A stretch of 64,000 bases of DNA from Mycoplasma sp. CAG:877. GTDB lineage: Bacteria; Bacillota_I; Bacilli_A; RF39; UBA660. The notes under the pieces are model-generated. The model worked only from the letters and a program-made list of their open reading frames with translations, was not told the origin of the DNA and ran no database searches. Positions 52,101 through 63,062 of the stretch are shown piece after piece. The stretch covers positions 27,906-91,905 of the forward strand of contig HF992500.1 in NCBI GenBank assembly GCA_000433455.1, read 5' to 3'. A program made the position numbers and the translations under genes. Positions within the stretch are counted from its first letter, which is position 1, and every line of letters starts with the position of its first letter.

Positions 52101-52922
52101 TTATTCTGCAAAACAGTCATTTATATATAATGTATTAGGACTTTTTTCGCTACTTTGTTTATAGTTACTTACTGAACCAATTATGGTTACTTTTTGGTCT
52201 TTGGAAAATTCTTTTTTCTCAGAGTCTTTTGACATTTTACAAACAATATTTAGTGTATAGGCACCATCTGGATCAGTATAACCAAATGTTAATTTCTTTT
52301 TGTCATAACTTATAAAGTCTCCTGTTACACGTAAGAACTTTTTATTATATTTTTGATAAGTTTCTACAGGATTATTTTTATATTCAATGGCTAAGTCTAG
52401 TGCAGATATTTCAGTTGGTTCAACATTATATGGCATTGACCAAGTACCAATTTCTGTATCTCTTCTTCCTTGTAATTGGTTATATTTTATTACTTTGTAG
52501 CCAAGTCCATAATATACTTTGGTACTACCATCTTTTAAAGTAGCAGTTTTTATAGCAAAGTATGGACCACGATTATATCTTGAAACTGATATTATATCTA
52601 CCGTTACCATAATCATTAGAATTATAAGTGTATAGAAAATGATATTTAAAATTTTAGTTAGTTTAGTTTTTTGATACTTATGACTTTTTTTATTAGTTAG
52701 TTCATAGTCATCTAAATTGTCATTATCGGTGTTATTGTCATATGAAGGCTCATCATATGAATTGTCATCATCTTCAATTATTTCGTATTCATCGATGTTA
52801 TCTAAGTCCATAGACTCATCATAATCTTCATAGGTTATTTCTTCTAAATCTTCTAACTGTTTGTTTTCATGATATTCATCGGCTTTTATTGCTTTAATGC
52901 CCTTTTTACCTCTTTTTAACAT
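52101..52922 (-). CDS. Membrane protein with external tRNA_anti-like OB domain
   Basis: A 273-residue protein. The first 85 residues are strongly acidic (many Asp, Glu, Tyr) and cytoplasmic. A membrane helix (about 95-113) follows, and then an external part. Residues about 180-273 resemble the tRNA_anti-like OB-fold family: SALDLAIEYKNNPVETYQKYNKKFLRVTGDFISY, ..DGAYTLNIVCKM, FSKDQKVTIIGSVSNY and TLYINDCF. That family is not proven to bind nucleic acid. It has its own promoter and terminator. Confidence 0.75.
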   Translation of the reverse strand: MLKRGKKGIKAIKADEYHENKQLEDLEEITYEDYDESMDLDNIDEYEIIEDDDNSYDEPSYDNNTDNDNLDDYELTNKKSHKYQKTKLTKILNIIFYTLIILMIMVTVDIISVSRYNRGPYFAIKTATLKDGSTKVYYGLGYKVIKYNQLQGRRDTEIGTWSMPYNVEPTEISALDLAIEYKNNPVETYQKYNKKFLRVTGDFISYDKKKLTFGYTDPDGAYTLNIVCKMSKDSEKKEFSKDQKVTIIGSVSNYKQSSEKSPNTLYINDCFAE

Positions 52923-52950
52923 GCAACCATCTCCTCAGTTTTGTTGATAT

Positions 52951-52979
52951 ATAATACCATTTTTTTATTAAATAGTCAA
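52951..52979 (-). promoter_or_regulatory. Sigma-A promoter of the OB-fold protein gene
   Basis: Minus strand: -35 TTGACT (52974-52979), 17-base spacer ending TGG, -10 TATTAT (52951-52956). Confidence 0.82.
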
Positions 52980-53008
52980 TTTTTTATAGTGGTCAACTAC
53001 TGATTTCT

Positions 53009-53048
53009 TGTCTTAAAATAAAACTGGACCTTTTTTAAATTCCAGTTT
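53009..53048 (-). terminator. Terminator of ligA
   Basis: Stem AAACTGGA/TCCAGTTT (53041-53048 with 53021-53028) with a 12-base loop, then TATTTT on the minus strand. Confidence 0.8.
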
Positions 53049-53093
53049 TTCATCTTTTCAATTTTATTTAATATATTATTTTTGATGATAAGT

Positions 53094-55175
<2,082 letters not shown>

Positions 55176-55195
55176 TCATTTTTGCTTTTTATTAA

Positions 55196-56110
55196 TTATT
55201 CTTCCCAAAGATTACTTGGATATTCTCCACTATCTACTAAGTCTTTTAGAGCTTTTTTAACAGCATCAGCATCTTCTTTATAAGTTACTCCGTACCAAGC
55301 AGCAGTTGTTTCTAAAACTTCTACGTTTGCGTAGCCGTCTTCTATTGTTTCAAATAAAACATCTGGTATTAAATATTCACATTTTTCTAAATTATCTTTA
55401 TTTCTATCAAAGAACTCTGGAAACTTTTCTTCTATGTATGAGAATATACTTGGTGAGAAAAGCATTAAGTTCATAGATACTTTATCAGTTGGTGGTACTT
55501 CGAATGGTTCTTTACCGCTCAATGGTGAGGCGATTAGTTTATCGTCTACTCTTTCGATAACACTTTCTGTTATTTTTGTTAGTTTGCCATCTGTTACTTC
55601 ACAAACACCTCTTTTTACAGAACCATTTTCAGTTAGTGTGTTTTTTACAAGATAACTTACTAATCCATATTTGTAAGGTCTTTCATCATTCATACTTTCT
55701 AGGAAGTTGGCTGCTTTTAAATAAGCATCTCTTCCATAGAAATCATCAGCATTAATGATCGCGAATGGTTCATTTATTTTGTCTTTGCAGCAAAGTATAG
55801 CATGAGCTGTTCCTAAAGGTTTTACTCGGTCTTCTGGAACTGAGTAACCTTCTGGAATGTTGTCATTTTTTTGGAAACAGTATTCTACATTGATGTATGG
55901 TTCTACTCTTTTTCCAATGGTTTCTTTAAATACATCATAGTTTTCTTCTTTGATTAGAAAAACTATTTTGTTGAAACCGGCTTTGATGGCATCATATACT
56001 GAGTAATCAATAATGAACTCACCATTTGGTCCTAGTGGAGCAATTTGTTTTAGTCCTCCAAAACGACTACCCATACCAGCAGCCAAAATTAATAATGTTT
56101 TATCTTTCAT
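55196..56110 (-). CDS. NTP-transferase domain protein (sugar-phosphate nucleotidyltransferase type)
   Basis: A 304-residue cytoplasmic enzyme. TLLILAAGMGSRFGGLKQIAPLGP is the nucleotide loop with GxGxRxG and the catalytic Lys, and PLGTAHAILCC and FAIINADDFYG (the Asp pair for Mg2+) follow. It resembles UTP-glucose-1-phosphate uridylyltransferases, but the C-terminal part is different, so the substrate is open; a sugar or choline phosphate is possible. It follows pcrA by 22 bases, so it is transcribed with the helicase, and this may be chance. Confidence 0.88.
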   Translation of the reverse strand: MKDKTLLILAAGMGSRFGGLKQIAPLGPNGEFIIDYSVYDAIKAGFNKIVFLIKEENYDVFKETIGKRVEPYINVEYCFQKNDNIPEGYSVPEDRVKPLGTAHAILCCKDKINEPFAIINADDFYGRDAYLKAANFLESMNDERPYKYGLVSYLVKNTLTENGSVKRGVCEVTDGKLTKITESVIERVDDKLIASPLSGKEPFEVPPTDKVSMNLMLFSPSIFSYIEEKFPEFFDRNKDNLEKCEYLIPDVLFETIEDGYANVEVLETTAAWYGVTYKEDADAVKKALKDLVDSGEYPSNLWEE

Positions 56111-56132
56111 TTTACCCTCCTAAAATCTATTA

Positions 56133-58235
56133 TTAATTATTAATTTTTGATAATTTTTTGTGGTTTTTCATTAATTTTTTAATACCATGTGGATGTTTAA
56201 AAGCAACACTAACTAGAGTATTAGTAACTTCAACAACTTTACCAGTACCAAAGGTTTCATGGTAAACAAAGTCACCAACTTTATAGTCAACGTCTTCTTC
56301 TCTAAACATTTCTTTTGTATCAATTTTTTCTTCTTTTTTAGGTATTTCATCCTTAACATTTGTCTCTAGTAAATCTGGATTAATTTCACTTATGAAACGA
56401 CTTACAGGATTAACTTGTTCTTTTCCGAATAAGGTTCTACGACGAGCATTTACTAAATGTAGGTCGTCTCTTGCTCTTGTAATAGCAACATAGCAAAGAC
56501 GCCTTTCTTCTTCTAAAGCAATATTTTCCATAAGAGAATTCATATGTGGGAATAAACCTTCTTCCATACCAATTACAAAGACATGATCAAACTCTAGTCC
56601 TTTTACAGAGTGAACGGTCATTAGGCTTATACGATTTGGATCGTCTTTATATTCTTCAACGTCACTTACTAAACTAATTTCTAATAAGAAATCCTCTAGA
56701 GAGATTAATCCCTCTTTTTCTTCGAAGGCTTTAGTTATTGACTTGAATTCTTCTAGGTTTTCTAGTCTTACTTCGGCTTCTAAAGTTTGTTCACTCTCTA
56801 ATTCTTTTTTCATACCAGAAGCATCTAATACTTTGTCAATCAATTCAGTTAAAGTTAAGTCTTCAGCGACACTTTTTAACTTTTCAATTGTCTTTTTAAA
56901 CTCTAGTTCTTTTCCTGATTCAATCGCATCATAGATACTTATACCTTCAGTATCAGCTTTTATAGTTAAGTTTTCGATTGTCTTTAGACCTATTCCACGT
57001 TTTGGAGTATTTATTACTCTAAGGAGACTGATATTATCTTTAGAGTTATGAATTAATCTTAAGTATGCAATTAAGTCTTTAATTTCTTTTCTAGAATAGA
57101 AATAGAAACTTCCAATTACACGATATGGTAAATTTTCTTTTAGCATTTCTTCTTCAACGACACGAGACTGAGCATTAGTTCTATAAAGAACAGCAATATC
57201 TTTGTATTCAACATTTCTATTAACTAGTTCTTTTATTTTTCTAATAACGTACTGTGCCTCGTCTCTTTCATTATATGCACGATAATATTTAATCTTTTCT
57301 CCTGGTCCTTTATTAGTCCATAGATTTTTATCTTTACGATCTCTATTATTTTTAATTACTTGGTTGGCAGCATCTAGGATGTTACCTGTTGAACGATAGT
57401 TTTGTTCCAAAAGAATTGTTTTAGCATCTCTATAATCATTTTCAAAGTTTAAGATATTTTTATAGTTTGCTCCTCTAAAACTATAAATACTTTGAGAGTC
57501 ATCTCCAACACAAGTTATACGTCTATTTTTCTCACTAATCATCTTAGTTAAAATATATTGGGCTTGATTTGTATCTTGATACTCATCTATTAAAACATAT
57601 TGATATAAGTTTTGATACTTTTCTAGAACGTCTTGGTGTTCTCTAAATAGTTTTATAGGAAGAATTAATAAATCATCAAAGTCTACAGAATTATTTTGTT
57701 GTAGTTTTTTCTCGTATTTTTCATATACTTTTTGAATTACTTGTTCATAGTCACTTACAGCATATCTTTCATAGGCTTTGGCAGATATTAATTCATTTTT
57801 ACAACTACTTATTTTATTTCTTATGGCTTTAGGATTATATACTTTTGGATCATAATCTAAGTCTTTTATTATTTTTTTTACTACTGTTAGGGAATCATCA
57901 CTATCCATAATAACAAAGTTACGGTCGTATCCTAATAGTTCATAGTTTTCTCTTAAAAGCTTTAAACCAAAACTATGGAATGTTGATACTTGTAATTTTC
58001 TAGCCTCATCACCAATTAATAAGTATAGTCTGTCACGCATTTCTTTTGCGGCTTTGTTTGTGAAAGTAATTGCTAGAATGTTGTATGGTGTTGCTAGATG
58101 TTCATCTATTATGTATGCGATTTTACTTGTTAGAGTTTTAGTCTTACCAGCACCAGCACCTGCTATTATAAGAAGTGGTCCATCATTATATAGTACGGCT
58201 TCTTTTTGCTTGTCATTCAAATTATCTAAATTCAT
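56133..58235 (-). CDS. pcrA: DNA helicase PcrA/UvrD
   Basis: A 700-residue superfamily 1A 3'-5' helicase. The Q motif is LNDKQKEAV, and Walker A is IIAGAGAGKTKTL. Motif II is YVLIDEYQDTNQAQY, motif III is VGDDSQSIYSFRGA, motif IV is EQNYRSTGNIL, motif V is LMTVHSVKGLEFDHVFVIG and motif VI is RRLCYVAITRARDDL. The C-terminal tail (DYKVGDFVYHETFGTGKV) is the RNA-polymerase-binding end typical of PcrA. It acts in repair and in removing replication and transcription blocks. Its own promoter is at 58259-58287. Confidence 0.97.
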   Translation of the reverse strand: MNLDNLNDKQKEAVLYNDGPLLIIAGAGAGKTKTLTSKIAYIIDEHLATPYNILAITFTNKAAKEMRDRLYLLIGDEARKLQVSTFHSFGLKLLRENYELLGYDRNFVIMDSDDSLTVVKKIIKDLDYDPKVYNPKAIRNKISSCKNELISAKAYERYAVSDYEQVIQKVYEKYEKKLQQNNSVDFDDLLILPIKLFREHQDVLEKYQNLYQYVLIDEYQDTNQAQYILTKMISEKNRRITCVGDDSQSIYSFRGANYKNILNFENDYRDAKTILLEQNYRSTGNILDAANQVIKNNRDRKDKNLWTNKGPGEKIKYYRAYNERDEAQYVIRKIKELVNRNVEYKDIAVLYRTNAQSRVVEEEMLKENLPYRVIGSFYFYSRKEIKDLIAYLRLIHNSKDNISLLRVINTPKRGIGLKTIENLTIKADTEGISIYDAIESGKELEFKKTIEKLKSVAEDLTLTELIDKVLDASGMKKELESEQTLEAEVRLENLEEFKSITKAFEEKEGLISLEDFLLEISLVSDVEEYKDDPNRISLMTVHSVKGLEFDHVFVIGMEEGLFPHMNSLMENIALEEERRLCYVAITRARDDLHLVNARRRTLFGKEQVNPVSRFISEINPDLLETNVKDEIPKKEEKIDTKEMFREEDVDYKVGDFVYHETFGTGKVVEVTNTLVSVAFKHPHGIKKLMKNHKKLSKINN

Positions 58236-58258
58236 TTTCTTACCTACTTCCTTTTTTT

Positions 58259-58287
58259 ATTATATCTTATATTTTAGGTTTAGGCAA
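58259..58287 (-). promoter_or_regulatory. Sigma-A promoter of pcrA
   Basis: Minus strand: -35 TTGCCT (58282-58287), 17-base spacer, -10 TATAAT (58259-58264). Confidence 0.8.
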
Positions 58288-58315
58288 AGAAAAAGAAGTG
58301 TTATTGAACACTTCT
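58288..58315 (-). terminator. Terminator of the adhesin-sortase operon
   Basis: Stem AGAAGTGTT/AACACTTCT (58307-58315 with 58294-58302), loop of 4 bases, and TTTTTCTTT on the minus strand. It overlaps the end of the 288-residue gene. Confidence 0.88.
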
Positions 58316-59167
58316 ATATAATTCTTGTAATTCTCTATATTTTGCTTGTTCTTTATCTATTCTTTCTTGTCTTTCTTTTTCTTGACGTTCTTTTTCTTTT
58401 TGTTCTTTTAGGATATTTAATAATAATTTATAGTCATCTATTGTTAATAAGTCATCATATTTAGCAGTATTTTCTTTTGGCTCTTTTTCTACTTTAATTG
58501 TATTATTAACAGCTTTTACTTGATATGGTGCCTCAATTGGTTTATAGTTTGCTGGTTTTTTTACGACCTTTTTAACTATAACTTTTGTAGGTACCTTTTC
58601 TTTAAAGAAGTATGGTTTGATGATTTTATAAATTATTAGAAAACAAATCCAAGCTATGAATATAGTACTTGTTAATTCGATTAGGGCTTGAGCTGTTGTA
58701 TTTCCATAAACTGATGATTGATTAAAAACGTCTAGATTGTTTTCATTAATTATATTTAAAATTATGATTAAGATATAACTAATTACACAATACATTAAAA
58801 TATTTATTTTCTTTATTATCTTAGGCATTTTCTTACTAAAGACAGTTACTAAGCAAATTACATTAGAGGTGAGTATGGCTGCTAGATAGATTGCTAAGTT
58901 TGGAAAATAGATGATTATAAATAAATTATTCATCATATAATCCATCATGTTACTTAGATTATCTTTATATACATATAGTACTATACCTATCAGTATCATA
59001 TAAATTAAAACGTAGAAAAATTTAACTGGCTTTGCACTTTTTCTATTACTTGTTAAAAGTATTAGTCCTAAAGCAATTACTGCTAAAAGGATAACAAGAT
59101 ATAGTTTTGATGATTTTGTTAAATTGAATAAGACACTTAGTTTTTCTACAAATGTCAATCTTGCCAT
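58301..59167 (-). CDS. Membrane protein of unknown function, third gene of the sortase operon
   Basis: A 288-residue protein. Six or seven hydrophobic segments lie between residues 15 and 190. They are followed by a basic linker (KEKVPTKVIVKKVVKKPANYKP) and a long charged helix rich in Lys, Glu and Gln at the end, probably a coiled coil in the cytoplasm. No family is recognised. Its position 23 bases behind the sortase suggests a role with surface display, which is inference only. An Ile/Leu-rich run (IIYKIIKPYFF) closes the last helix. Confidence 0.72.
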   Translation of the reverse strand: MARLTFVEKLSVLFNLTKSSKLYLVILLAVIALGLILLTSNRKSAKPVKFFYVLIYMILIGIVLYVYKDNLSNMMDYMMNNLFIIIYFPNLAIYLAAILTSNVICLVTVFSKKMPKIIKKINILMYCVISYILIIILNIINENNLDVFNQSSVYGNTTAQALIELTSTIFIAWICFLIIYKIIKPYFFKEKVPTKVIVKKVVKKPANYKPIEAPYQVKAVNNTIKVEKEPKENTAKYDDLLTIDDYKLLLNILKEQKEKERQEKERQERIDKEQAKYRELQELYRSVQ

Positions 59168-59190
59168 AACCTCACCCTCTTTTTACTTTT

Positions 59191-59835
59191 TTAATTATCT
59201 GTTACTTCTTGAAGCTCTGCAATGTATACAGTCTGTGTTGTTGATTCATAGTTAGTACAAGTTACTAATGTTAAGGTTGTTTTATTATAATCACGATAGA
59301 TTCCTATTGTACCAACTTTATCTTGTTTATAGATATTAACTATCTTATAAGCATATTTTTTATTTTTGTATGTTACGTAAGCATAGTCACCTTTTGATAA
59401 TTTGTATAAATCATTGAAGAAGGCTCTCCAACTATTACCTGAGTGACCTGCTATTATTAGGTTCCCTTTTTCTACATCTGGATAAGATGATTCTTTTATT
59501 ACTAAAATATTTTTATCTATATCGTTTTCTTTAGAATTTTTACTGTAGAAACCTTTTGTTAAATTTATCTTAGGTATATTTAAGTAACCAATGTATTCAT
59601 CTGTTACTTCTTCTTCTACTGTTTCTTCTTCATTATTACGAGTTCCGTCATCTACTATTATGTTATTAGTATTACTTGTGTAGAAGACGTTGGCCATATA
59701 ATCGTAGGCCATAATTTTTTTTGCTTGAATATAGTTATAAGAAAGAAAGAATCCCCCAATTAGTATGACTAACGCACAAATTGTAGTAGTTACACTAGGA
59801 GAGATTCTTGATTTCTTCTTTTTATTTTTTTGCAT
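59191..59835 (-). CDS. Sortase, without the usual catalytic arginine
   Basis: A 214-residue membrane-anchored transpeptidase. One helix (about 14-33) is followed by an acidic linker (about 66-80) and the sortase barrel. IGYLNIPKINLTKGFY opens it; the active His131 is in IIAGHSGN and Cys193 in TLVTCTNY. No Arg occurs after Cys193; in usual sortases an Arg follows the Cys at about 8-13 positions. Here the chain runs ESTTQTVYIAELQ. I use the ATG at 59833-59835, which overlaps the adhesin gene by 14 bases, rather than a TTG at 59853. It probably anchors the adjacent adhesin, which has a VPDTA signal. Confidence 0.87.
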   Translation of the reverse strand: MQKNKKKKSRISPSVTTTICALVILIGGFFLSYNYIQAKKIMAYDYMANVFYTSNTNNIIVDDGTRNNEEETVEEEVTDEYIGYLNIPKINLTKGFYSKNSKENDIDKNILVIKESSYPDVEKGNLIIAGHSGNSWRAFFNDLYKLSKGDYAYVTYKNKKYAYKIVNIYKQDKVGTIGIYRDYNKTTLTLVTCTNYESTTQTVYIAELQEVTDN

Positions 59836-61348
59836 TCTTATATACAAATCCAACAGTAGAACCTATTAATAATATACCTATTATAGTCATAATAATTGAA
59901 CTTGTTGCTGCTGTATCTGGTACAGGTACTTCTGGATAGTTGTAGAATGTAACTTGATGAGTTGCATGATCTTCATCAATTGTTATTGTGATAACATCAT
60001 TACTTTTCTTATAACCAGATGGTGCTTGTACTTCTTCAATTGTATATGTACCATCAGTTAAATCTGTAAATACTTTTGGATCTTCTGTAGTTTCGAATCT
60101 TGCTACTTCTTCTCCTTGAGCATTTTTAACTACTAGTACGGCTCCTGCTAAAGCTTTTCCAGTTGAACCATCAATCTTTGTAATTGTTACAACATTTGAT
60201 TTAGCATCATTGTATACTTTTACGGTAATATTTCTATTACTATCTGTAACTGTAAATGATATTGGTTCTTTTAATTTTTTATAACCTGTTGGAGCTTCTA
60301 TTTCTTCAACTGTATAACTACCATTTTTTAAGTTTCTAATTACGTGTGCATTTGTTGTTGATTTCCATCTAGTTATTTCATTACCATTAGAATCTTTTAA
60401 TACTAATGTTGCTCCTGCTAAAGCTTTATCTGTTGCTCTATCTAATTTAATAATTGTAATTTTTGATGATGATAGAGTTAATTTAGCTGTTGCTGAAACA
60501 TTTTGTGTTTCTGGAGTTAAAACTGATGGATAACAGTTTTGCATCTTACTATTTGTTGGTTTATATTCATATGCTTTATTAACGGTTCCTGTTGCACTTA
60601 CAGTAACTGTCATATTTAAGTTTGTATCTTTTACACTTGATGCTGGAATTCTTATTTTAAAACTTTCGGATTTATTGAAAGTTGTTTTTGAGTTTCCTTT
60701 AGCATCTGTTACGATTGTTCCTGTTGGAGCATTACTTACTGAAACTTTGTAAGTACTAATATTTGTAGAAGATACTGTAAAACTTTCTGATTCAAAATAT
60801 TTTGAATCGCTAGATAATTGCATTTCACTATTTGATGTTGATAATGAAATACTTGTTTTAGCATATCCATTAGCTTTTGCTTGTTTAGCTCCAGCTACTA
60901 ATTCTTTTACATATTTACGGATATTGTTAGGGTCACTTGCTGTTTCCTTAAATGCTCTTGTTAAGTTTGATGAACCAGTAGTATCATCTAAATACCACCA
61001 AACAGCAGTTTGTGTTATATAATAATCTTTTGATGAGTCTCCTGTTATACTTGCTTTAGGATAACCATGTTCCATTAAGTAAGCAAATCCAGCATCTAGT
61101 TCTCCAACTAATGTTGCTGTTACATTTTGACTTGTTGATTTGTGATAATCTAAGCAATATACATATTCACCAGATGATAATAATTTTGTTTTAAATGATA
61201 AATCAGCTAAGTATGCAGGTAATTTAGTTCCTGAACCTAGTGAAATAGTTTGTGCTACGGCACTAACATTTAAAATGCCTGTTGCCATTATAATTCCAGA
61301 GAAAACTATAACAGCTAATAATTTTAACTTTTTCAATATTGATTTCAT
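59822..61348 (-). CDS. Thioester-domain adhesin with SpaA-type repeats and VPDTA sorting signal
   Basis: A 508-residue secreted surface protein. A signal peptide (about 1-32, ending VSAVAQ) is followed by a thioester domain: VYCLDYHKS (Cys65) and TQTAVWWY (Gln113) are the pair that form an internal thioester able to bond host amines. After a beta-rich middle part come two SpaA/Cna-B-like domains (about 300-390 and 395-480), each with a Lys (ITIIKLD, VTITKID), Glu (YTVEEIEAP, YTIEEVQAP) and Asn (VYND, FYNY) for isopeptide bonds. The end is VPDTA, a helix and KNAKK. The ATG at 61346-61348 has AAAGGTG upstream. Sortase and a membrane gene follow. Confidence 0.92.
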   Translation of the reverse strand: MKSILKKLKLLAVIVFSGIIMATGILNVSAVAQTISLGSGTKLPAYLADLSFKTKLLSSGEYVYCLDYHKSTSQNVTATLVGELDAGFAYLMEHGYPKASITGDSSKDYYITQTAVWWYLDDTTGSSNLTRAFKETASDPNNIRKYVKELVAGAKQAKANGYAKTSISLSTSNSEMQLSSDSKYFESESFTVSSTNISTYKVSVSNAPTGTIVTDAKGNSKTTFNKSESFKIRIPASSVKDTNLNMTVTVSATGTVNKAYEYKPTNSKMQNCYPSVLTPETQNVSATAKLTLSSSKITIIKLDRATDKALAGATLVLKDSNGNEITRWKSTTNAHVIRNLKNGSYTVEEIEAPTGYKKLKEPISFTVTDSNRNITVKVYNDAKSNVVTITKIDGSTGKALAGAVLVVKNAQGEEVARFETTEDPKVFTDLTDGTYTIEEVQAPSGYKKSNDVITITIDEDHATHQVTFYNYPEVPVPDTAATSSIIMTIIGILLIGSTVGFVYKNAKK

Positions 61349-61366
61349 AATTTTCACCTTTCCCCT

Positions 61367-61394
61367 CAAATGTGGCTATATTATACCACATTTG
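61367..61394. promoter_or_regulatory. Inverted repeat around the adhesin -10 box, probable operator
   Basis: CAAATGTGG (61367-61375) and CCACATTTG (61386-61394) are perfect 9-base arms. The 10-base spacer contains the TATAAT, so a bound protein would block transcription. Confidence 0.72.
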
Positions 61395-61408
61395 CTATTT
61401 TTTTGCAA
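61380..61408 (-). promoter_or_regulatory. Sigma-A promoter of the adhesin-sortase operon
   Basis: Minus strand: -35 TTGCAA (61403-61408), 17-base spacer, -10 TATAAT (61380-61385). It is one of the best promoter matches in the window. Confidence 0.85.
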
Positions 61409-61419
61409 GTTTATCTTGC

Positions 61420-61956
61420 CTATAATATTTCTTTTTCATAAATTATACGGTCATTAATATCAGCAATTGTAAATTTATTGTCATCAATAACCATATAACT
61501 TGCTGGTTCTTTACCTAAAGGTAGTGAAATAGAACCAGGATTGATATAGGTAGTTGTACCAATTGTTGTAATTTCAGCAATATGGGTATGGCCTAGAAGT
61601 AAAATGGAATTCTCTTTAGACCAGTGATTCTTATTATATATATGTCCATGAGTTAAGTAAATAGTTTTATCATTTATTTTAGTACTAAAATAACCAGGAA
61701 TAATATCAAATGGTTCCTCATGAATATCTAAATACTCATCACAGTTTCCTTTCATACAAATCATTTTGTCAGAAAAAGAGTCTAAAAAATCTCTTACATA
61801 TTCAGGATCATAATCCTTAGCATCTTCTCTTCCGTAGTTGTAATATAAATCCCCTAATACTATTAAAAGTTCACATTTTAATTCAATAAATCTATCTTTA
61901 ATTAAAGGTAAATTTGTCTTGATACCATGTATATCTGAAATTACTAATACTTTCAT
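61420..61956 (-). CDS. YfcE/MJ0936-family metallophosphodiesterase
   Basis: A 178-residue cytoplasmic enzyme. The metal-binding blocks are VISDIHGIKTNL (D-x-H), LIVLGDLYYN (GD), CMKGNCDEYL (GNCD), TIYLTHGHIY (GH) and LLLGHTHIAEI (GHTH), all intact. Proteins of this family hydrolyse phosphodiesters in vitro, and the physiological substrate is unknown. It is divergent from the SBP gene and shares an 80-base region with it. The RBS is AAAGGAG. Confidence 0.93.
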   Translation of the reverse strand: MKVLVISDIHGIKTNLPLIKDRFIELKCELLIVLGDLYYNYGREDAKDYDPEYVRDFLDSFSDKMICMKGNCDEYLDIHEEPFDIIPGYFSTKINDKTIYLTHGHIYNKNHWSKENSILLLGHTHIAEITTIGTTTYINPGSISLPLGKEPASYMVIDDNKFTIADINDRIIYEKEIL

Positions 61957-62035
61957 ATTTTCTCCTTTCTTTCTACTTAATAATATAACACAAAACGACT
62001 ATTATTCATATAATATTTTAGTTGAAAGGAGATTT

Positions 62036-63034
62036 ATGAAAAAGAATATTTTATATTATTGTTTGTTTTTTGCTTTAGTTTTTCTAATGGTAGGTTCCCT
62101 ATTTTTAGATTTTAACCATTCTAAGAAAAATGAGAATAAAAGAACAAAAGTGACGTTGGCAGAGGTTGCCCATACAATTTTCTATGCTCCACAGTATGTT
62201 GCTATTGAAAAAGGTTATTTTAAGGAAGTTGGAATTGATATAGATCTTATCTTAACTGCTGGTGCTGATAAGGTTACAGCGGCTGTATTATCGGGTGATG
62301 CTGATATTGGTTTTTGTGGAAGTGAGGGAACAATTTATGTTTATAATGCAAAAGAAAAAGACTATTTAAAGACTTTTGCACAACTTACACAAAAAGATGG
62401 ATCATTCTTAGTATCTAGAGAAAAAATTGATAATTTTACTTTGAATGATTTAAAAGGAAAAAGTGTTATTGGAGGACGTGCTGGTGGTATGCCAGAGATG
62501 ACTTTTGAATGGGCACTTAAACAGAATGGAATTGATCCAAAAAATGATTTAGAGATAGATACTTCTATTGCTTTTGCAGCAATGGGTGGAGCATTTATTT
62601 CTGGTCAAGGAGACTTTGTTACATTATTTGAGCCTAATGCCTTAGAAATAGAACAACAAGGCTATGGATATGTTGTTGCTAGTATAGGAGAACTTGGTGG
62701 AGTTGTGCCATATACATCTTATTCAGCACGAGAAAGTTATATTGAGAAAAATAGTGAATTGATTAGTAATTTTACAAAGGCAATTCAAAAAGGATTAGAC
62801 TTTGTACATAATAGTTCTGATAAAGAAGTGGCAGAAGCAATACTTAGTCAATTTCCTGATACTTCACTAAATGATTTAGAAAAAGTAGTTGCTAGATATA
62901 GAAAGATAGATGCTTGGCCTAAGACTACTAAATTTAGTGAAGAATCATTTGACCATTTACAAGATATTATGATAGATAATGGTGTTTTAAATAGTAAAGT
63001 TTCATACGATGAATTGATTTATAGTGAGAAGTAA
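62036..63034 (+). CDS. NMT1/SsuA-like ABC transporter substrate-binding protein
   Basis: A 332-residue protein with an uncleaved-looking N-terminal helix (about 5-23) and no lipobox Cys near residue 20. The fold is that of NMT1/THI5-like proteins: VTLAEVAHTIFYAPQYVAIEKGYFKEVGIDIDLILTAGADK, GDADIGFCGSEGTIYV, LKGKSVIGGRAGGMPEMTFEWALKQNGI and GDFVTLFEPNALEIEQQG. Ligands in this family include pyrimidine precursors of thiamin, sulfonates and nitrate. No ABC permease or ATPase gene follows, and the unit ends at a terminator. The ATG at 62036 has AAAGGAG before it; a longer reading from 61919 would overlap the opposite gene. Confidence 0.9.
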   Translation: MKKNILYYCLFFALVFLMVGSLFLDFNHSKKNENKRTKVTLAEVAHTIFYAPQYVAIEKGYFKEVGIDIDLILTAGADKVTAAVLSGDADIGFCGSEGTIYVYNAKEKDYLKTFAQLTQKDGSFLVSREKIDNFTLNDLKGKSVIGGRAGGMPEMTFEWALKQNGIDPKNDLEIDTSIAFAAMGGAFISGQGDFVTLFEPNALEIEQQGYGYVVASIGELGGVVPYTSYSARESYIEKNSELISNFTKAIQKGLDFVHNSSDKEVAEAILSQFPDTSLNDLEKVVARYRKIDAWPKTTKFSEESFDHLQDIMIDNGVLNSKVSYDELIYSEK

Positions 63035-63062
63035 GAAAAGTTAGATTGATTTATAAATAGAA

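Noticed and set aside
61919..62035. N-terminal extension of the SBP
   Set aside because: It overlaps the start of the opposite phosphodiesterase gene and has no signal-peptide features. AAAGGAG stands before the ATG at 62036.
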